A stretch of 64,000 nt of DNA from Sphingomonadales bacterium (GCA_027490095.1 JAIXYT010000020.1:58797-122796), one strand, 5' to 3'. Numbered from the stretch's first letter, positions 54,275 through 62,729 are shown. The notes: generated from the letters alone by a model not told the origin. A program made the numbers and translations.

Positions 54275-54352
54275 ACAGTTTGCAGAAGAGGGCCCCCGGG
54301 AGAACAGTGCCGCTGGCACCAGACCTCTCGCGGGCCCTCTTCTGCAAACTGT
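54275..54352. repeat. Long inverted repeat with 21-base perfect arms
   Basis: Bases 54275-54295 are the exact reverse complement of 54332-54352. Immediately inside, a further eight bases pair with one mismatch (54296-54303 with 54324-54331), and a small GTGCC-GCT-GGCAC hairpin lies in the remaining loop. The whole 78 bases can therefore fold into one stem of about 29 base pairs. It sits between two double-hairpin modules in opposite orientation, downstream of rppH and of the convergent thiS-thiG, and could serve as a bidirectional end of transcription, although no T tract is present. Confidence 0.9.
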
Positions 54353-54357
54353 GGGGT

Positions 54358-54407
54358 CAAGGGGACTACAGTCCCCTTGCGGGGATCCAAGGGGCAGAGC
54401 CCCTTGG
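54358..54407 (+). repeat. Composite double-hairpin module, copy 2 (forward orientation)
   Basis: CAAGGGGACT pairs with AGTCCCCTTG at 54358-54379 (10 bases), the spacer CGGGGAT follows, then CCAAGGGGC-AGA-GCCCCTTGG at 54387-54407 (9 bases). The order hairpin, CGGGGnTCC spacer, GGGGC hairpin repeats that of copies 1 and 3. It ends seven bases from the stop of the minus-strand thiS-thiG gene. Confidence 0.85.
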
Positions 54408-54414
54408 CATGGTG

Positions 54415-55419
54415 TCAGATCAAGCCGGCCAGGGGCGACGACGGGTCGGCATAGCGGCGGATGGGCATTCGGCCGGCGAGGTAGGCGTTTCGGCCGGCTT
54501 CGACGGCGGCTTTCATGGCGCGGGCCATTCGGATGGGGTCTTTGGCTTCGGCGATGGCGGTGTTCATGAGGACGCCGTCGCAGCCGAGTTCCATGGCGAT
54601 TGCCGCGTCGCTGGCGGTGCCGACGCCGGCGTCGACGAGGACGGGGACCTTGGACTGTTCGACGATGAGGCGGATGTTGACGCGGTTCTGGATGCCGAGG
54701 CCGGAGCCGATGGGTGCGCCGAGCGGCATGATGGCGGCGGCGCCGGCGTCTTCGAGGCGGCGGGCGATGACGGGGTCGTCGGTGGTATAGACCATGACGT
54801 CGAAGCCTTCCTTCACGAGGACCTCGGTCGCCTTGATGGTCTCGATCACGTCGGGGAAGAGGGTCTTCTGGTCGGCGAGCACCTCGAGCTTGACGAGGGT
54901 CCAGCCGCCGGCTTCGCGGGCGAGGCGCAGGGTTCGGAGCGCGTCGTCGGCGGTGAAGCAGCCGGCGGTGTTGGGGAGGTAGGTGAAGCGGTCGGGCTTC
55001 ACATAGTCGGTGAGAAGCGGCTGGGACTTGTCGGTCAGGTTCACGCGGCGGACGGCGACCGTGACGATTTCGGCGCCCGAGGCTTCGGCGGCGGCGGCGT
55101 TCTGGGCGTAGTCCCTGTACTTGCCGGTGCCGACGATGAGGCGGGAGCGGAAGGTGCGACCGGCGACCGACCAGGTGTCGCCGGCGTTGCCGTCGGGCGG
55201 CCAGACCGAATCCTGCCCCCCGCCGACGAAGTGGACGATTTCGAGCGCGTCGCCGTCGGCCAGGGGGGTGTCGGGCCATTGGCTCATGGGCACGATCTCG
55301 CGGTTGCGCTCGACGGCGACGCGGCCCTTCTTGAGTTCGAGGGTCTCGACCAGGGTGGCGACGCTGGTGCCGGCAGCAATGCTGCGCCGCTCTCCGTTCA
55401 GGGTGATGGCGATTTGCAT
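54415..55419 (-). CDS. thiG: Sulfur carrier protein ThiS fused to thiazole synthase ThiG
   Basis: 334 residues. Residues 1-66 are a complete ThiS ubiquitin-like domain ([48 protein letters not shown]), whose C-terminal GlyGly is normally thiocarboxylated. After a linker of about 15 residues, ThiG begins ([19 protein letters not shown]) and continues to the end with its Schiff-base lysine probably in [11 protein letters not shown] and the phosphate-binding [20 protein letters not shown]. The enzyme makes the thiazole of thiamine. The ThiS end is buried in the chain, so normal loading would need cleavage or another mechanism. Divergent to aroQ with 48 bases between. Confidence 0.93.
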   Translation of the reverse strand: MQIAITLNGERRSIAAGTSVATLVETLELKKGRVAVERNREIVPMSQWPDTPLADGDALEIVHFVGGGQDSVWPPDGNAGDTWSVAGRTFRSRLIVGTGKYRDYAQNAAAAEASGAEIVTVAVRRVNLTDKSQPLLTDYVKPDRFTYLPNTAGCFTADDALRTLRLAREAGGWTLVKLEVLADQKTLFPDVIETIKATEVLVKEGFDVMVYTTDDPVIARRLEDAGAAAIMPLGAPIGSGLGIQNRVNIRLIVEQSKVPVLVDAGVGTASDAAIAMELGCDGVLMNTAIAEAKDPIRMARAMKAAVEAGRNAYLAGRMPIRRYADPSSPLAGLI

Positions 55420-55425
55420 GGGAGC

Positions 55426-55435
55426 CTCTATAGAG
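55426..55435. promoter_or_regulatory. Palindrome CTCTATAGAG in a divergent promoter
   Basis: A perfect ten-base palindrome in the 48-base space between thiS-thiG and aroQ. It contains TATAGA in both directions and so could provide the -10 element for each of the two divergent genes. The gap is too small for a TPP riboswitch. Confidence 0.35.
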
Positions 55436-55467
55436 CTTGGCCGACAAGGCTCAACCGGAGGGACAAA

Positions 55468-55932
55468 TTGCCCGAGCAATCCGCGACCAACCTGGTGCTG
55501 GTGCTGAACGGCCCCAACCTCAATCTGCTGGGGACGCGCGAGCCCGAGATCTATGGCGCGACCACGCTGGATGACATCGGCGCGATGCTGGTGGCTGAGG
55601 GCGACCGGCTGGGACTGATCGTGGACATGCGGCAATCGAACCATGAGGGGCATCTGGTGGACTGGCTGCACGAGGCAGCCGGGCGCGGGGCGTGTGCCGT
55701 GATTCTGAACGCCGGGGCCTACACGCACACGTCGGTTGCGCTGCGGGACGCCATCAAGGCGATATCGGTGCCGGTGATCGAGGTGCATCTTTCGAACCCG
55801 GCTGCGCGGGAGAGTTTCCGGCACCGCAGCCATGTGTCGCCGGTGGCCAAGGGCGTGATCCAGGGCTTCGGCGCGAAGGGCTATGCACTGGCGCTGGACG
55901 CGGCTGCCGCGATGCGGCAAGGCGACCTTTAA
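55468..55932 (+). CDS. aroQ: 3-dehydroquinate dehydratase, type II
   Basis: 154 residues of the type II enzyme of the shikimate pathway. [20 protein letters not shown], the [16 protein letters not shown] block, [18 protein letters not shown] and the catalytic histidine region [20 protein letters not shown] are typical. It begins at a TTG with a GGAGGG site seven bases upstream. It heads the aroQ-accB-accC operon found in many alphaproteobacteria. Confidence 0.95.
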   Translation: MPEQSATNLVLVLNGPNLNLLGTREPEIYGATTLDDIGAMLVAEGDRLGLIVDMRQSNHEGHLVDWLHEAAGRGACAVILNAGAYTHTSVALRDAIKAISVPVIEVHLSNPAARESFRHRSHVSPVAKGVIQGFGAKGYALALDAAAAMRQGDL

Positions 55933-55959
55933 TCAACGATATCTTCTGGAGGGACAGAG

Positions 55960-56442
55960 ATGGCGGCTTCCAAGGGGCCCGCGGCGGCTGACGGTGCGGG
56001 AATGCGTGTGGAGATCGACCTGGTGCGGCAGCTGGCGAGCCTGCTGGACGAGACCAACCTGACCGAGATCGAGGTACATGACGGCGAGCGGGCGATCCGC
56101 GTGGCGCGCGGCACCGTGGCGCCTGCGGCCGCGGCCCCGGTTGCTGCCGCTGCTGCTCCGTCGGCAGCTGCCCCTGCGGCGCCGGCCGCGCCGACGCTGG
56201 CCGACCACCCCGGCACGGTGAAGTCGCCGATGGTGGGGACGGCCTATCTGTCGCCCGAGCCGGGTGCTGCGAATTTCGTGGGCGAGGGCGCGACCGTGAA
56301 GGAAGGCGACACGCTGCTGATCGTGGAGGCGATGAAGGTGATGAACCCGATCGTTGCGCCCAAGGGCGGCCGCGTGAAGGCGATCCTGGTCACCAACGAG
56401 CAGCCGGTCGAGTATGACCAGCCGCTCGTGATCATCGAGTAA
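55960..56442 (+). CDS. accB: Acetyl-CoA carboxylase biotin carboxyl carrier protein
   Basis: 160 residues: an N-terminal helical part ([20 protein letters not shown]), an alanine/proline-rich linker at residues 50-75, and the biotinyl domain with [16 protein letters not shown], whose lysine is biotinylated, including the extra thumb loop ([16 protein letters not shown]). It carries carboxybiotin to the carboxyltransferase. 27 bases after aroQ and ten before accC. Confidence 0.96.
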   Translation: MAASKGPAAADGAGMRVEIDLVRQLASLLDETNLTEIEVHDGERAIRVARGTVAPAAAAPVAAAAAPSAAAPAAPAAPTLADHPGTVKSPMVGTAYLSPEPGAANFVGEGATVKEGDTLLIVEAMKVMNPIVAPKGGRVKAILVTNEQPVEYDQPLVIIE

Positions 56443-56452
56443 TCGGCCCCAC

Positions 56453-57796
56453 ATGTTCCGCAAGATCCTGATCGCCAACCGGGGCGAGATCGCGCTGCGC
56501 ATCCTGCGGGCAGCGCGCGAGATGGGCATCAAGACGGTGGCCGTGCATTCGACCGCCGACGCGACCGCCAAGCATGTGCGGCTGGCCGACGAGGCGATCT
56601 GCATCGGGCCGGCGCCGGCGTCCGACAGCTATCTCAACATCCCGAACATCATCGCGGCGGCCGAGATCGCGCAGGCCGATGCGATCCATCCCGGTTACGG
56701 GTTCCTGAGCGAGAACGCCCGCTTTGCGGAGATCGTGGAGGAGCACCGGATCACCTGGATCGGGCCGTCGCCGGAGCATATCCGCACGATGGGCGACAAG
56801 GTGGAGGCGAAGCGGACGGCGGGTGCGCTGGGCCTGCCGCTGGTGCCGGGCTCTGCCGGGGCGGTGGAGACGGTAGAGGAAGCGCGCCGCGTGGCCGAGG
56901 AATTCGGCCTGCCGGTGCTCGTGAAGGCGGCAGCCGGCGGCGGCGGGCGCGGCATGAAGGTGGTGGAAAATGCCGCCATGCTGGAAGGCGCGTTCCGCCA
57001 GGCGCGTGCCGAGGCGAAGGCGGCGTTTGGCCATGATGCTGTCTATATTGAAAAATATCTGAAGAACCCGCGGCATATCGAGTTCCAGGTGTTCGGCGAC
57101 GGCAAGGGCAAGGCCATTCACCTGGGCGAGCGGGACTGTTCGCTGCAGCGCCGGCACCAGAAGGTGCTGGAGGAAGCGCCGTCGCCGGTGCTGGGCGAGG
57201 CCGACCGGGCGCGGATGGGGGCCGTGTGCGCCAAGGCGATGGCCGACATGAAGTATCGGGGCGCCGGCACCATCGAGTTCCTGTGGGAAGACGGCGAGTT
57301 CTACTTCATCGAGATGAACACCCGCCTGCAGGTGGAGCATCCGGTGACCGAGCTGCTTACCGGCATGGACCTGGTGAAGGAGCAGATCCGCGTGGCGGCC
57401 GGTATGCCGCTGTCGAAGACGCAGGACGAGGTGGTGCTGTTCGGCCATGCGATCGAGGCGCGGATCAATGCCGAGGACCCTCAGACCTTTGCGCCCTCGC
57501 CGGGGCTGGTGACGGATTTCCATGCGGCCGGGGGCCCGGGGGTGCGGATCGATAGTGCGCTCTATTCCGGATACCGGGTGCCGCCGACCTATGACAGCCT
57601 GGTCGCCAAGCTGATCGTGCATGCGGATACGCGTGAAGAGGCGATCATGCGGATGAAGCGCGCGCTGGAGGAAATGGTGGTGGCCGGGATCAAGACGACG
57701 ATTCCGCTGCACCAGCGGCTGATGGACGAGCCGGATTTCCGCTCGGGCGATTACTCGATCAAGTGGCTGGAGGCCCTGCTGGCGAAGAAGGGCTGA
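56453..57796 (+). CDS. accC: Acetyl-CoA carboxylase biotin carboxylase subunit
   Basis: 447 residues, single-domain biotin carboxylase: N-terminal [40 protein letters not shown], glycine-rich lid [18 protein letters not shown]-grasp core [20 protein letters not shown] and [20 protein letters not shown]. No biotinyl domain is attached. It uses ATP and bicarbonate to carboxylate AccB. The length equals that of E. coli AccC. It is the last gene of this operon; the next gene is an unrelated regulator after 278 bases. Confidence 0.97.
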   Translation: MFRKILIANRGEIALRILRAAREMGIKTVAVHSTADATAKHVRLADEAICIGPAPASDSYLNIPNIIAAAEIAQADAIHPGYGFLSENARFAEIVEEHRITWIGPSPEHIRTMGDKVEAKRTAGALGLPLVPGSAGAVETVEEARRVAEEFGLPVLVKAAAGGGGRGMKVVENAAMLEGAFRQARAEAKAAFGHDAVYIEKYLKNPRHIEFQVFGDGKGKAIHLGERDCSLQRRHQKVLEEAPSPVLGEADRARMGAVCAKAMADMKYRGAGTIEFLWEDGEFYFIEMNTRLQVEHPVTELLTGMDLVKEQIRVAAGMPLSKTQDEVVLFGHAIEARINAEDPQTFAPSPGLVTDFHAAGGPGVRIDSALYSGYRVPPTYDSLVAKLIVHADTREEAIMRMKRALEEMVVAGIKTTIPLHQRLMDEPDFRSGDYSIKWLEALLAKKG

Positions 57797-57897
57797 GGAC
57801 TCGGCGCCTGTTCCAGCCTGTTTTCGACCCCGAGTTTTCCCGGTTTTCCCGCTGACTCCTGCTCAGGCGTGTGCGGGCGCGCGTTGCATGGATCGGG

Positions 57898-57912
57898 GGC
57901 TGTAGGACAGCC
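57898..57912. promoter_or_regulatory. Palindrome GGCTGT-AGG-ACAGCC
   Basis: A perfect 6-3-6 dyad about 160 bases upstream of the XRE gene. Its core TGTAGGACAG recurs 73 bases downstream at 57974-57983. The two together look like operators for a dimeric helix-turn-helix repressor, probably the XRE protein itself. Confidence 0.45.
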
Positions 57913-57973
57913 TTTTCTGTTCGTGTGCCGGCGATGCAAAGAGCGAACCCAAGAGGCTGGCAGGATTTGGGTG

Positions 57974-57983
57974 TGTAGGACAG
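57974..57983. promoter_or_regulatory. Second TGTAGGACAG site
   Basis: The ten bases are an exact copy of the core of the palindrome at 57898-57912. It lies 92 bases before the XRE gene's start. The flanks are not palindromic here beyond TGT-AGG-ACA. The stretch 57797-58074 otherwise shows no gene. Confidence 0.4.
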
Positions 57984-58074
57984 ATTAGTAAGTGTGTGGG
58001 TGCCGTTCGGGATGTGTTCGGGGACAGCCGACGCCGCCTGTCGGCATGGTCATGGCATTGAGAAGGAGATGACC

Positions 58075-58752
58075 ATGAGCCACAATACTTGCACTATGGA
58101 TCCCGACTATGTCGCCAAGAGGCTGCGCCTGTACCGACAACATCATGGATTGACGCAAGAAAACCTTGCCGAGCTGTGCGGCCTTAGCACGCGCTCCATC
58201 GAAAACTATGAAAGTGGCAAGCGTGCTCCGGACCAGCAGGCGCTTCGCTCGCTTCAACGTGGCATGCAGGTTGAGGTCGACTTTTTCCGCAAGCCCTCGG
58301 CCGAGGAGGAGGCGCGCACACGTCGCGAAATAGAAGAGGCCCAGAGGAACACTGTCGTTGTTCCCGTGGTGCGGCTAACGAGTGTGCAGCAGGCTCAAGA
58401 GATGGTGGCAGGCTGTGAGGGCCGGCGGATGGATTTCTCCCAGGTACGGGATTCGGCGCTTGAAGTCGCGGCCGAGCTTGAGGAACTTGTTACCGATTGG
58501 GGCGACATTTGGGAGGATATCCCCGCCACGGGCCGCCTTGATGCAGCACGTGAAATCCTTGCCACGGCAAACAGGCTGGAGGAGCACGGTTACGTAATCC
58601 TCTACGGCCGGCATTTGGAGCGACAACGCATCGCGCGCGATCGGATCATCACGATGCGGTCAATGGTGTTAACGGCGATGCCAAAGGATCGCGCCATCAG
58701 TTGTGTGGTGCTCAGGCTAGGGCCGGGATCGGAGCCGGTACCAACGCTCTGA
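58075..58752 (+). CDS. Orphan XRE-family helix-turn-helix protein of lower GC
   Basis: 225 residues. N-terminal helix-turn-helix at about residues 12-65 (RLRLYRQHHGLTQENLAELC, GLSTRSIENYESGKRAPDQQ), then a charged helical linker (KPSAEEEARTRREIEEAQRN) and a mostly helical C-terminal region of about 130 residues without a family I recognise (FSQVRDSALEVAAELEELVT, GRLDAAREILATANRLEEHG). An AAGGAG site six bases before the ATG sets the start. GC of its 5' third is about 56 per cent by count over 58081-58260, clearly below its neighbours, which suggests transfer. Two matching sites lie upstream. Confidence 0.8.
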   Translation: MSHNTCTMDPDYVAKRLRLYRQHHGLTQENLAELCGLSTRSIENYESGKRAPDQQALRSLQRGMQVEVDFFRKPSAEEEARTRREIEEAQRNTVVVPVVRLTSVQQAQEMVAGCEGRRMDFSQVRDSALEVAAELEELVTDWGDIWEDIPATGRLDAAREILATANRLEEHGYVILYGRHLERQRIARDRIITMRSMVLTAMPKDRAISCVVLRLGPGSEPVPTL

Positions 58753-58766
58753 AAAATGTGGTGGGT

Positions 58767-58818
58767 GCAGGGGCCATTTGGCCCCTGCCGGGGTGTCCCG
58801 AGGGGCGGCGCCCCTTGG
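58767..58818 (+). repeat. Composite double-hairpin module, copy 3
   Basis: GCAGGGGCC-ATTT-GGCCCCTGC at 58767-58788, spacer CGGGGTGTCC, then AGGGGC-GGC-GCCCCT at 58801-58815 with flanks that pair further. The plan is the same as that of the two modules at 54217-54407. It starts 15 bases after the XRE gene's stop and may end its transcription. Confidence 0.75.
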
Positions 58819-58850
58819 GCTTGGCTCTGGCGGGTGGTGGGGTGCTATGG

Positions 58851-58883
58851 CGGCATGAGGTCCCAGCTTTCGCTGGGACGACG
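58851..58883 (+). repeat. REP-like palindromic repeat, copy A
   Basis: 33 bases containing GTCCCAGC-TTTC-GCTGGGAC, an eight-base perfect hairpin. The same 33 bases recur exactly at 60805-60837 in the same orientation, so the DEAD-box helicase gene lies between two copies. Sequences of this hairpin type are scattered REP elements in many alphaproteobacteria. Confidence 0.85.
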
Positions 58884-59024
58884 TGTTTGGGGCCGGGCGA
58901 CGGAGTATTGGACGGAGCGTCGCGGCACATCCGCCTTGCGGTTGCCACAGTGTTGCTGTCTAGGAGCGCCATTCCGCGCCGGGGCATCCGTGCCCGCGCC
59001 CTCGATTCCTGCACTGGACCTTGC

Positions 59025-60791
59025 ATGCCCTTTCCTGCTCTTCCGACCCTCCTTGCCGAGGCGCTGTCTGCGCGTGGCTATGCCGAGCCGACGCCTGTTC
59101 AGGCGGCTGTGCTGGAGGAGGTGGCGCAAGGCCGCGACCTGATTGTTTCGGCGCAGACGGGGTCCGGCAAGACGGTGGCGTTCGGGTTGGCGATTGCGCC
59201 GCAGCTGCTGGGGGAAGATGGAAAGCCTCGGCATGCCTTTGCGCCGCTGGCCTTGGCGATTGCGCCGACGCGGGAGCTGGCGCTGCAGGTCTCCAAGGAG
59301 CTGGAGTGGCTGTATGCCGGGGCGCGCATCCGCATCGTGACCTGTGTGGGCGGGATGGATGCGGTGAAGGAGCGGCGGGCGCTGGCCGGTGGGGCGCATA
59401 TCGTGGTGGGCACGCCGGGGCGGTTGCGGGACCATCTGGAGCGAGGGAGCCTGGACCTGGGGAGCCTGTCGGTCGCCATATTGGACGAGGCCGACGAGAT
59501 GCTGGACATGGGCTTCCGCGAGGATCTGGAAGAGATTCTGGACGCGACGCCCGAGGGGCGGCGGACCTTGCTGTTCTCGGCGACGATGCCCAAGCCCATC
59601 GTGATGCTGGCAAAGCGCTACCAGAAGGATGCGCACCGGATCGAGACCATTGGCCAGGACCGGGGGCATGGCGACATCAGCTACCAGGCGGTGGCGGTGG
59701 CGCCGGCCGACATCGAGCATGCGGTGGTGAATTTGCTGCGCTTCCACGAGGCGGAGACGGCGATGCTGTTTGCCGCGACGCGGGAGAATGTGCGGCGGCT
59801 GCACGCGAGCCTTGTGGAGCGCGGATTCGAGGCGGTGATGCTGTCGGGCGAGAGCAGCCAGTCGGAGCGGAACCAGGCCTTGCAGGCGCTGCGCGACGGG
59901 CGGGCGCGGGTGTGCGTGGCGACCGATGTTGCGGCGCGGGGGATCGATTTGCCGACCTTGAGCCTGGTGATCCATGTGGAGACGCCGCGCGATGCGGAGA
60001 CGCTGCAGCACCGATCGGGCCGGACAGGGCGTGCGGGGCGGAAGGGGACTGCCATTCTGCTGGTGCCCTATCCGCGGCGGCGGCGGGTGGAAGGGCTGCT
60101 GCGGGACGCGCGGGTGACGGCGGAATGGCGCCGGGCGCCGACGGCCGAGGAGATACTGGCCAGGGATCGGGCGCGGCTGATCGAGGAGCTGAAGGCGCCG
60201 GTGGAGATGGACGAGGCCGACCGGGAGCTGGTGGCCGAGCTGGTGGCAGCGCGAACGGCGGAGGAGCTGGCAGCTTCGCTGATCGCGGCGCGGCGGGCGA
60301 AGATGCCGGCGCCCGAGGAGATGGTGGACGGCGGCGCGCGCGAGGAACAGCGTGGCCCCAAGGAGCATCGCGAGGGGTTCGACGATGTGGTGTGGTTCCG
60401 GATGAACATCGGGCGCCGGCACAATGCGGATCCCCGCTGGCTGCTGCCGCTGCTGTGCCGGCGGGGGCACCTGACGCGCAACGAAGTGGGCGCGATCCGC
60501 ATCCAGGCGAACGAGACGCACTTCGCGATTCCGCGCGGGAGCGCCGGGCGCTTCATGGCGGCGGTGAACCGCACGGCGCAGGAGGGCGACGGCGACGAGG
60601 CGGGCGTGCTGTTCGAGGCGATGGGGGATGTGCGGCCGGCGCCTGCGGCGCAGCGCCAGCATGGCGGGCCGAACCGGCCGCAGCAGCCGGCACCGGAGCG
60701 CGCCGGGCCGCCGAAACGCTATGCGCCCAAGCCGTGGGCGGCGAAGGGCGGGAAGCCGAAGGGTGGGCCAAAGCCGAAGCGGGCTGGGTAG
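59025..60791 (+). CDS. DEAD-box RNA helicase, DbpA-like
   Basis: 588 residues. Q motif EPTPVQAAVLEEV, motif I SAQTGSGKT, Ia PTRELALQV, II VAILDEADEMLDMG, III SAT, V VAARGIDLPTLSLVIH, VI HRSGRTGRAGRKG. A DbpA-type RNA-binding domain is at about residues 455-525 (FRMNIGRRHNADPRWLLPLL, LTRNEVGAIRIQANETHFAI), and a basic, proline-rich tail follows (PKPWAAKGGKPKGGPKPKRA). DbpA relatives act in large-subunit ribosome assembly. The start at 59025 (MPFPALP) is family-like; sequence upstream is repeat. It lies between two copies of a 33-base repeat. Confidence 0.94.
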   Translation: MPFPALPTLLAEALSARGYAEPTPVQAAVLEEVAQGRDLIVSAQTGSGKTVAFGLAIAPQLLGEDGKPRHAFAPLALAIAPTRELALQVSKELEWLYAGARIRIVTCVGGMDAVKERRALAGGAHIVVGTPGRLRDHLERGSLDLGSLSVAILDEADEMLDMGFREDLEEILDATPEGRRTLLFSATMPKPIVMLAKRYQKDAHRIETIGQDRGHGDISYQAVAVAPADIEHAVVNLLRFHEAETAMLFAATRENVRRLHASLVERGFEAVMLSGESSQSERNQALQALRDGRARVCVATDVAARGIDLPTLSLVIHVETPRDAETLQHRSGRTGRAGRKGTAILLVPYPRRRRVEGLLRDARVTAEWRRAPTAEEILARDRARLIEELKAPVEMDEADRELVAELVAARTAEELAASLIAARRAKMPAPEEMVDGGAREEQRGPKEHREGFDDVVWFRMNIGRRHNADPRWLLPLLCRRGHLTRNEVGAIRIQANETHFAIPRGSAGRFMAAVNRTAQEGDGDEAGVLFEAMGDVRPAPAAQRQHGGPNRPQQPAPERAGPPKRYAPKPWAAKGGKPKGGPKPKRAG

Positions 60792-60804
60792 GCTGGCGCT
60801 TTTT

Positions 60805-60837
60805 CGGCATGAGGTCCCAGCTTTCGCTGGGACGACG
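60805..60837 (+). repeat. REP-like palindromic repeat, copy B
   Basis: An exact copy of the 33 bases at 58851-58883, same orientation, 14 bases after the helicase stop codon. It sits between convergent genes and could end transcription of either. Confidence 0.85.
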
Positions 60838-60846
60838 GTTACAGGG

Positions 60847-61788
60847 TCAACCCGCGAAGGCGCAGGTTAGCGTCCAGGTTGCGGCCTGGCGGTCGAGGAC
60901 GACGCTGCTGCAGTGCTTGAGCACGTCGCGGCCGATCAGCATCCAGGGGGCGCGGCCCTCTTTTTCCTTCGACTTGGCGGTGACGACGATCGCATCCTCG
61001 TCGTCCGGACTGTCGCCCTCTATGCCGGCTGCGGCGCGGGCGTCGAGGGCCTTTGCCTCGTCGCGGGTGATGCGGGCGAAGGGCTGTTGCAGGGGCAGGC
61101 CCATCATGTTTGCGCCGGCGATGGGGCTGAGCTGCTGGACCGGCAGGGTGAGGGCGGGGACGGGGCTCCAGAGGCCGACGCGCCCCAACCGGCGGACGAG
61201 GCCCTCGCGCTCGAGGATTTGTGCGGCGCGGGCGTTGAGGACGGTGCGCTCGCTGGTGAAATCGAGGACGACGCGGACCGTGTCACCGCCCAGCTTCCAC
61301 TTGATGTCGCTGTCGTTGCGGCCGGCGCGGGGCAGCACATAGGCGCGGCCGCCGGGGGTGCCGGACGGATTGCGGATGATCACGCGCTCGGCATCGAAGG
61401 CCATCACCGAGACGACACCGGCCTGGGGCGGGGGGACGACGTCCTTGTCGATCCAGACGGTGGGCAGCTTCTGCTTGCCCGTGCCGCCGACGTCGCCGGA
61501 GACGAGGTTGCCGCGGATGATCGCCTCGCCGCCGGGGATCTGCGGGTTCTTGAACTTGAACTTGCCGAAGATCGGGAAGGGCTTGAGGCCGAGCGCCTGG
61601 GCGGGCGCGAGGTTGAGGAGGAGGGCCTTGTCGAAGCCGAGGCTGACGCGGACGTTCACGGGGCCGCGCTTCAGCTGGACTTTCGTAAGGGGGATCGGGT
61701 CTGCGACGAGCTCGACCAGCGGGACGGGCTTCGCCGCCAGCGGGGCGGAGGCCAGCAGCAGGCACAGCAAAAGGGGCCGCGTTTCCAC
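60847..61788 (-). CDS. Secreted protein, possible retropepsin-like aspartic protease
   Basis: About 313 residues from a GTG at 61788. A signal peptide (RPLLLCLLLASAPLAAKP) is followed by a beta-rich body. The LVELVADPIPLTKVQL and VRVSLGFDKALLLNLAPAQA stretches, and the repeat-like VRVVLDFTSERTVLNARAAQ with two related halves (about residues 20-150 and 155-290), recall retropepsin-like domains where DFTSE or DTGA-type loops provide an aspartate; here only the second half shows D-F-T. The C-terminal APWMLIGRDVLKHCSSVVLD resembles the end of such domains. The assignment is tentative. Upstream is an FKBP-type isomerase on the same strand. Confidence 0.6.
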   Translation of the reverse strand: METRPLLLCLLLASAPLAAKPVPLVELVADPIPLTKVQLKRGPVNVRVSLGFDKALLLNLAPAQALGLKPFPIFGKFKFKNPQIPGGEAIIRGNLVSGDVGGTGKQKLPTVWIDKDVVPPPQAGVVSVMAFDAERVIIRNPSGTPGGRAYVLPRAGRNDSDIKWKLGGDTVRVVLDFTSERTVLNARAAQILEREGLVRRLGRVGLWSPVPALTLPVQQLSPIAGANMMGLPLQQPFARITRDEAKALDARAAAGIEGDSPDDEDAIVVTAKSKEKEGRAPWMLIGRDVLKHCSSVVLDRQAATWTLTCAFAG

Positions 61789-61851
61789 GGCCCCTTGTAT
61801 CTGTGTTCGCAGGCGAAAGGCCAGCGGACGGAACGTCACTGTTGCCCGGAC

Positions 61852-62361
61852 TTATTGCTGCTTAGGTGCGATTGCCAGCAGTTCCACGTCGAACACGAGG
61901 ACGGCGTTGGGCGGAATGACTCCGCCGGCGCCGCGGGCGCCGTAGCCGAGCTCGGGCGGGATGGTGAAGCGGGCCTTGCCGCCCGGGCGCATCAGCTGCA
62001 GCCCTTCGGTCCAGCCGGGGATGACGTCGGCGACGCCGAAGACGGCCGGCTGGCCGCGCTGATAGCTGCTGTCGAACACGGTGCCGTCTGCGAGGCGGCC
62101 TTCGTAGTGGACAAGCACGGTGTCGGTGGCGGTGGGCGTCGGGCCTTCGCCGACGGCGAGCATTTCGACCTGCAGGCCGGAAGCGGTGGTCTTCACGCCG
62201 GGCTTCTCCTGGTTGGCGACGAGGAAGGCGCTGGCTTCCTTGGCGGGCGCCCTGAGAGACGAGGTGCCGGCGAGCGCGAGGCTGACGGCACCGGTTGCGA
62301 GCACGAGGCCCGCGACGATCCATTTCCCGAGGCCCGAGCCTCCGGTCGCTGCATCAGCCAT
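61852..62361 (-). CDS. FKBP-type peptidyl-prolyl cis-trans isomerase
   Basis: 169 residues. An N-terminal membrane helix or uncleaved signal (KWIVAGLVLATGAVSLALAG) precedes the FKBP domain: VLVHYEGRLADGTVFDSSYQ, VIPGWTEGLQLMRPGGKARF, TIPPELGYGARGAGGVIPPN, AVLVFDVELLAI, with the usual active-site residues. It probably helps protein folding in the periplasm while anchored in the inner membrane. It is followed by the gene at 60847 and preceded by rpsU, all on the minus strand. Confidence 0.93.
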   Translation of the reverse strand: MADAATGGSGLGKWIVAGLVLATGAVSLALAGTSSLRAPAKEASAFLVANQEKPGVKTTASGLQVEMLAVGEGPTPTATDTVLVHYEGRLADGTVFDSSYQRGQPAVFGVADVIPGWTEGLQLMRPGGKARFTIPPELGYGARGAGGVIPPNAVLVFDVELLAIAPKQQ

Positions 62362-62385
62362 GTTGGATGCGCTGCCTGAGCGGGA

Positions 62386-62592
62386 TCAACGCTGGCCGTC
62401 GCGCTCGGCGCGCTTGCGGTCCAGCTTGCGGGCGCGGCGGATGGCGGCGGCCTTTTCGCGGGCGCGCTTTTCCGACGGCTTTTCATAGTGCCGACGCAGC
62501 TTCATCTCGCGGTAGACGCCTTCACGCTGGAGCTTCTTCTTGAGCGCCCGCAGCGCCTGGTCGACATTGTTGTCGCGAACGATGATCTGCAT
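62386..62592 (-). CDS. rpsU: 30S ribosomal protein S21
   Basis: 68 residues, [20 protein letters not shown] at the N-terminus, then [20 protein letters not shown] and a basic tail, a typical alphaproteobacterial bS21. It takes part in start-site selection by the small subunit. The ATG at 62592 is the family start. The frame stays open upstream for 104 codons through the 27-base tandem repeat, but that part has no likeness to bS21. Confidence 0.97.
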   Translation of the reverse strand: MQIIVRDNNVDQALRALKKKLQREGVYREMKLRRHYEKPSEKRAREKAAAIRRARKLDRKRAERDGQR

Positions 62593-62729
62593 AAAAGGGT
62601 CAGCACCTTCCCGGAAGAAATTCAATAGGTTGCACCGGCAGCCGCCACCTTTGGCAACCCGAAAAGAATCGGGCTCGCCGCCGGTGGCCCCGGCGTCGCT
62701 GGCGGGCCCATAGCAAAGAGGGGGTTTAG

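Noticed and set aside
55420..55467. TPP riboswitch before thiS-thiG
   Set aside because: The gap to the divergent aroQ is only 48 bases, too short for the aptamer, and no THI-box sequence is present.
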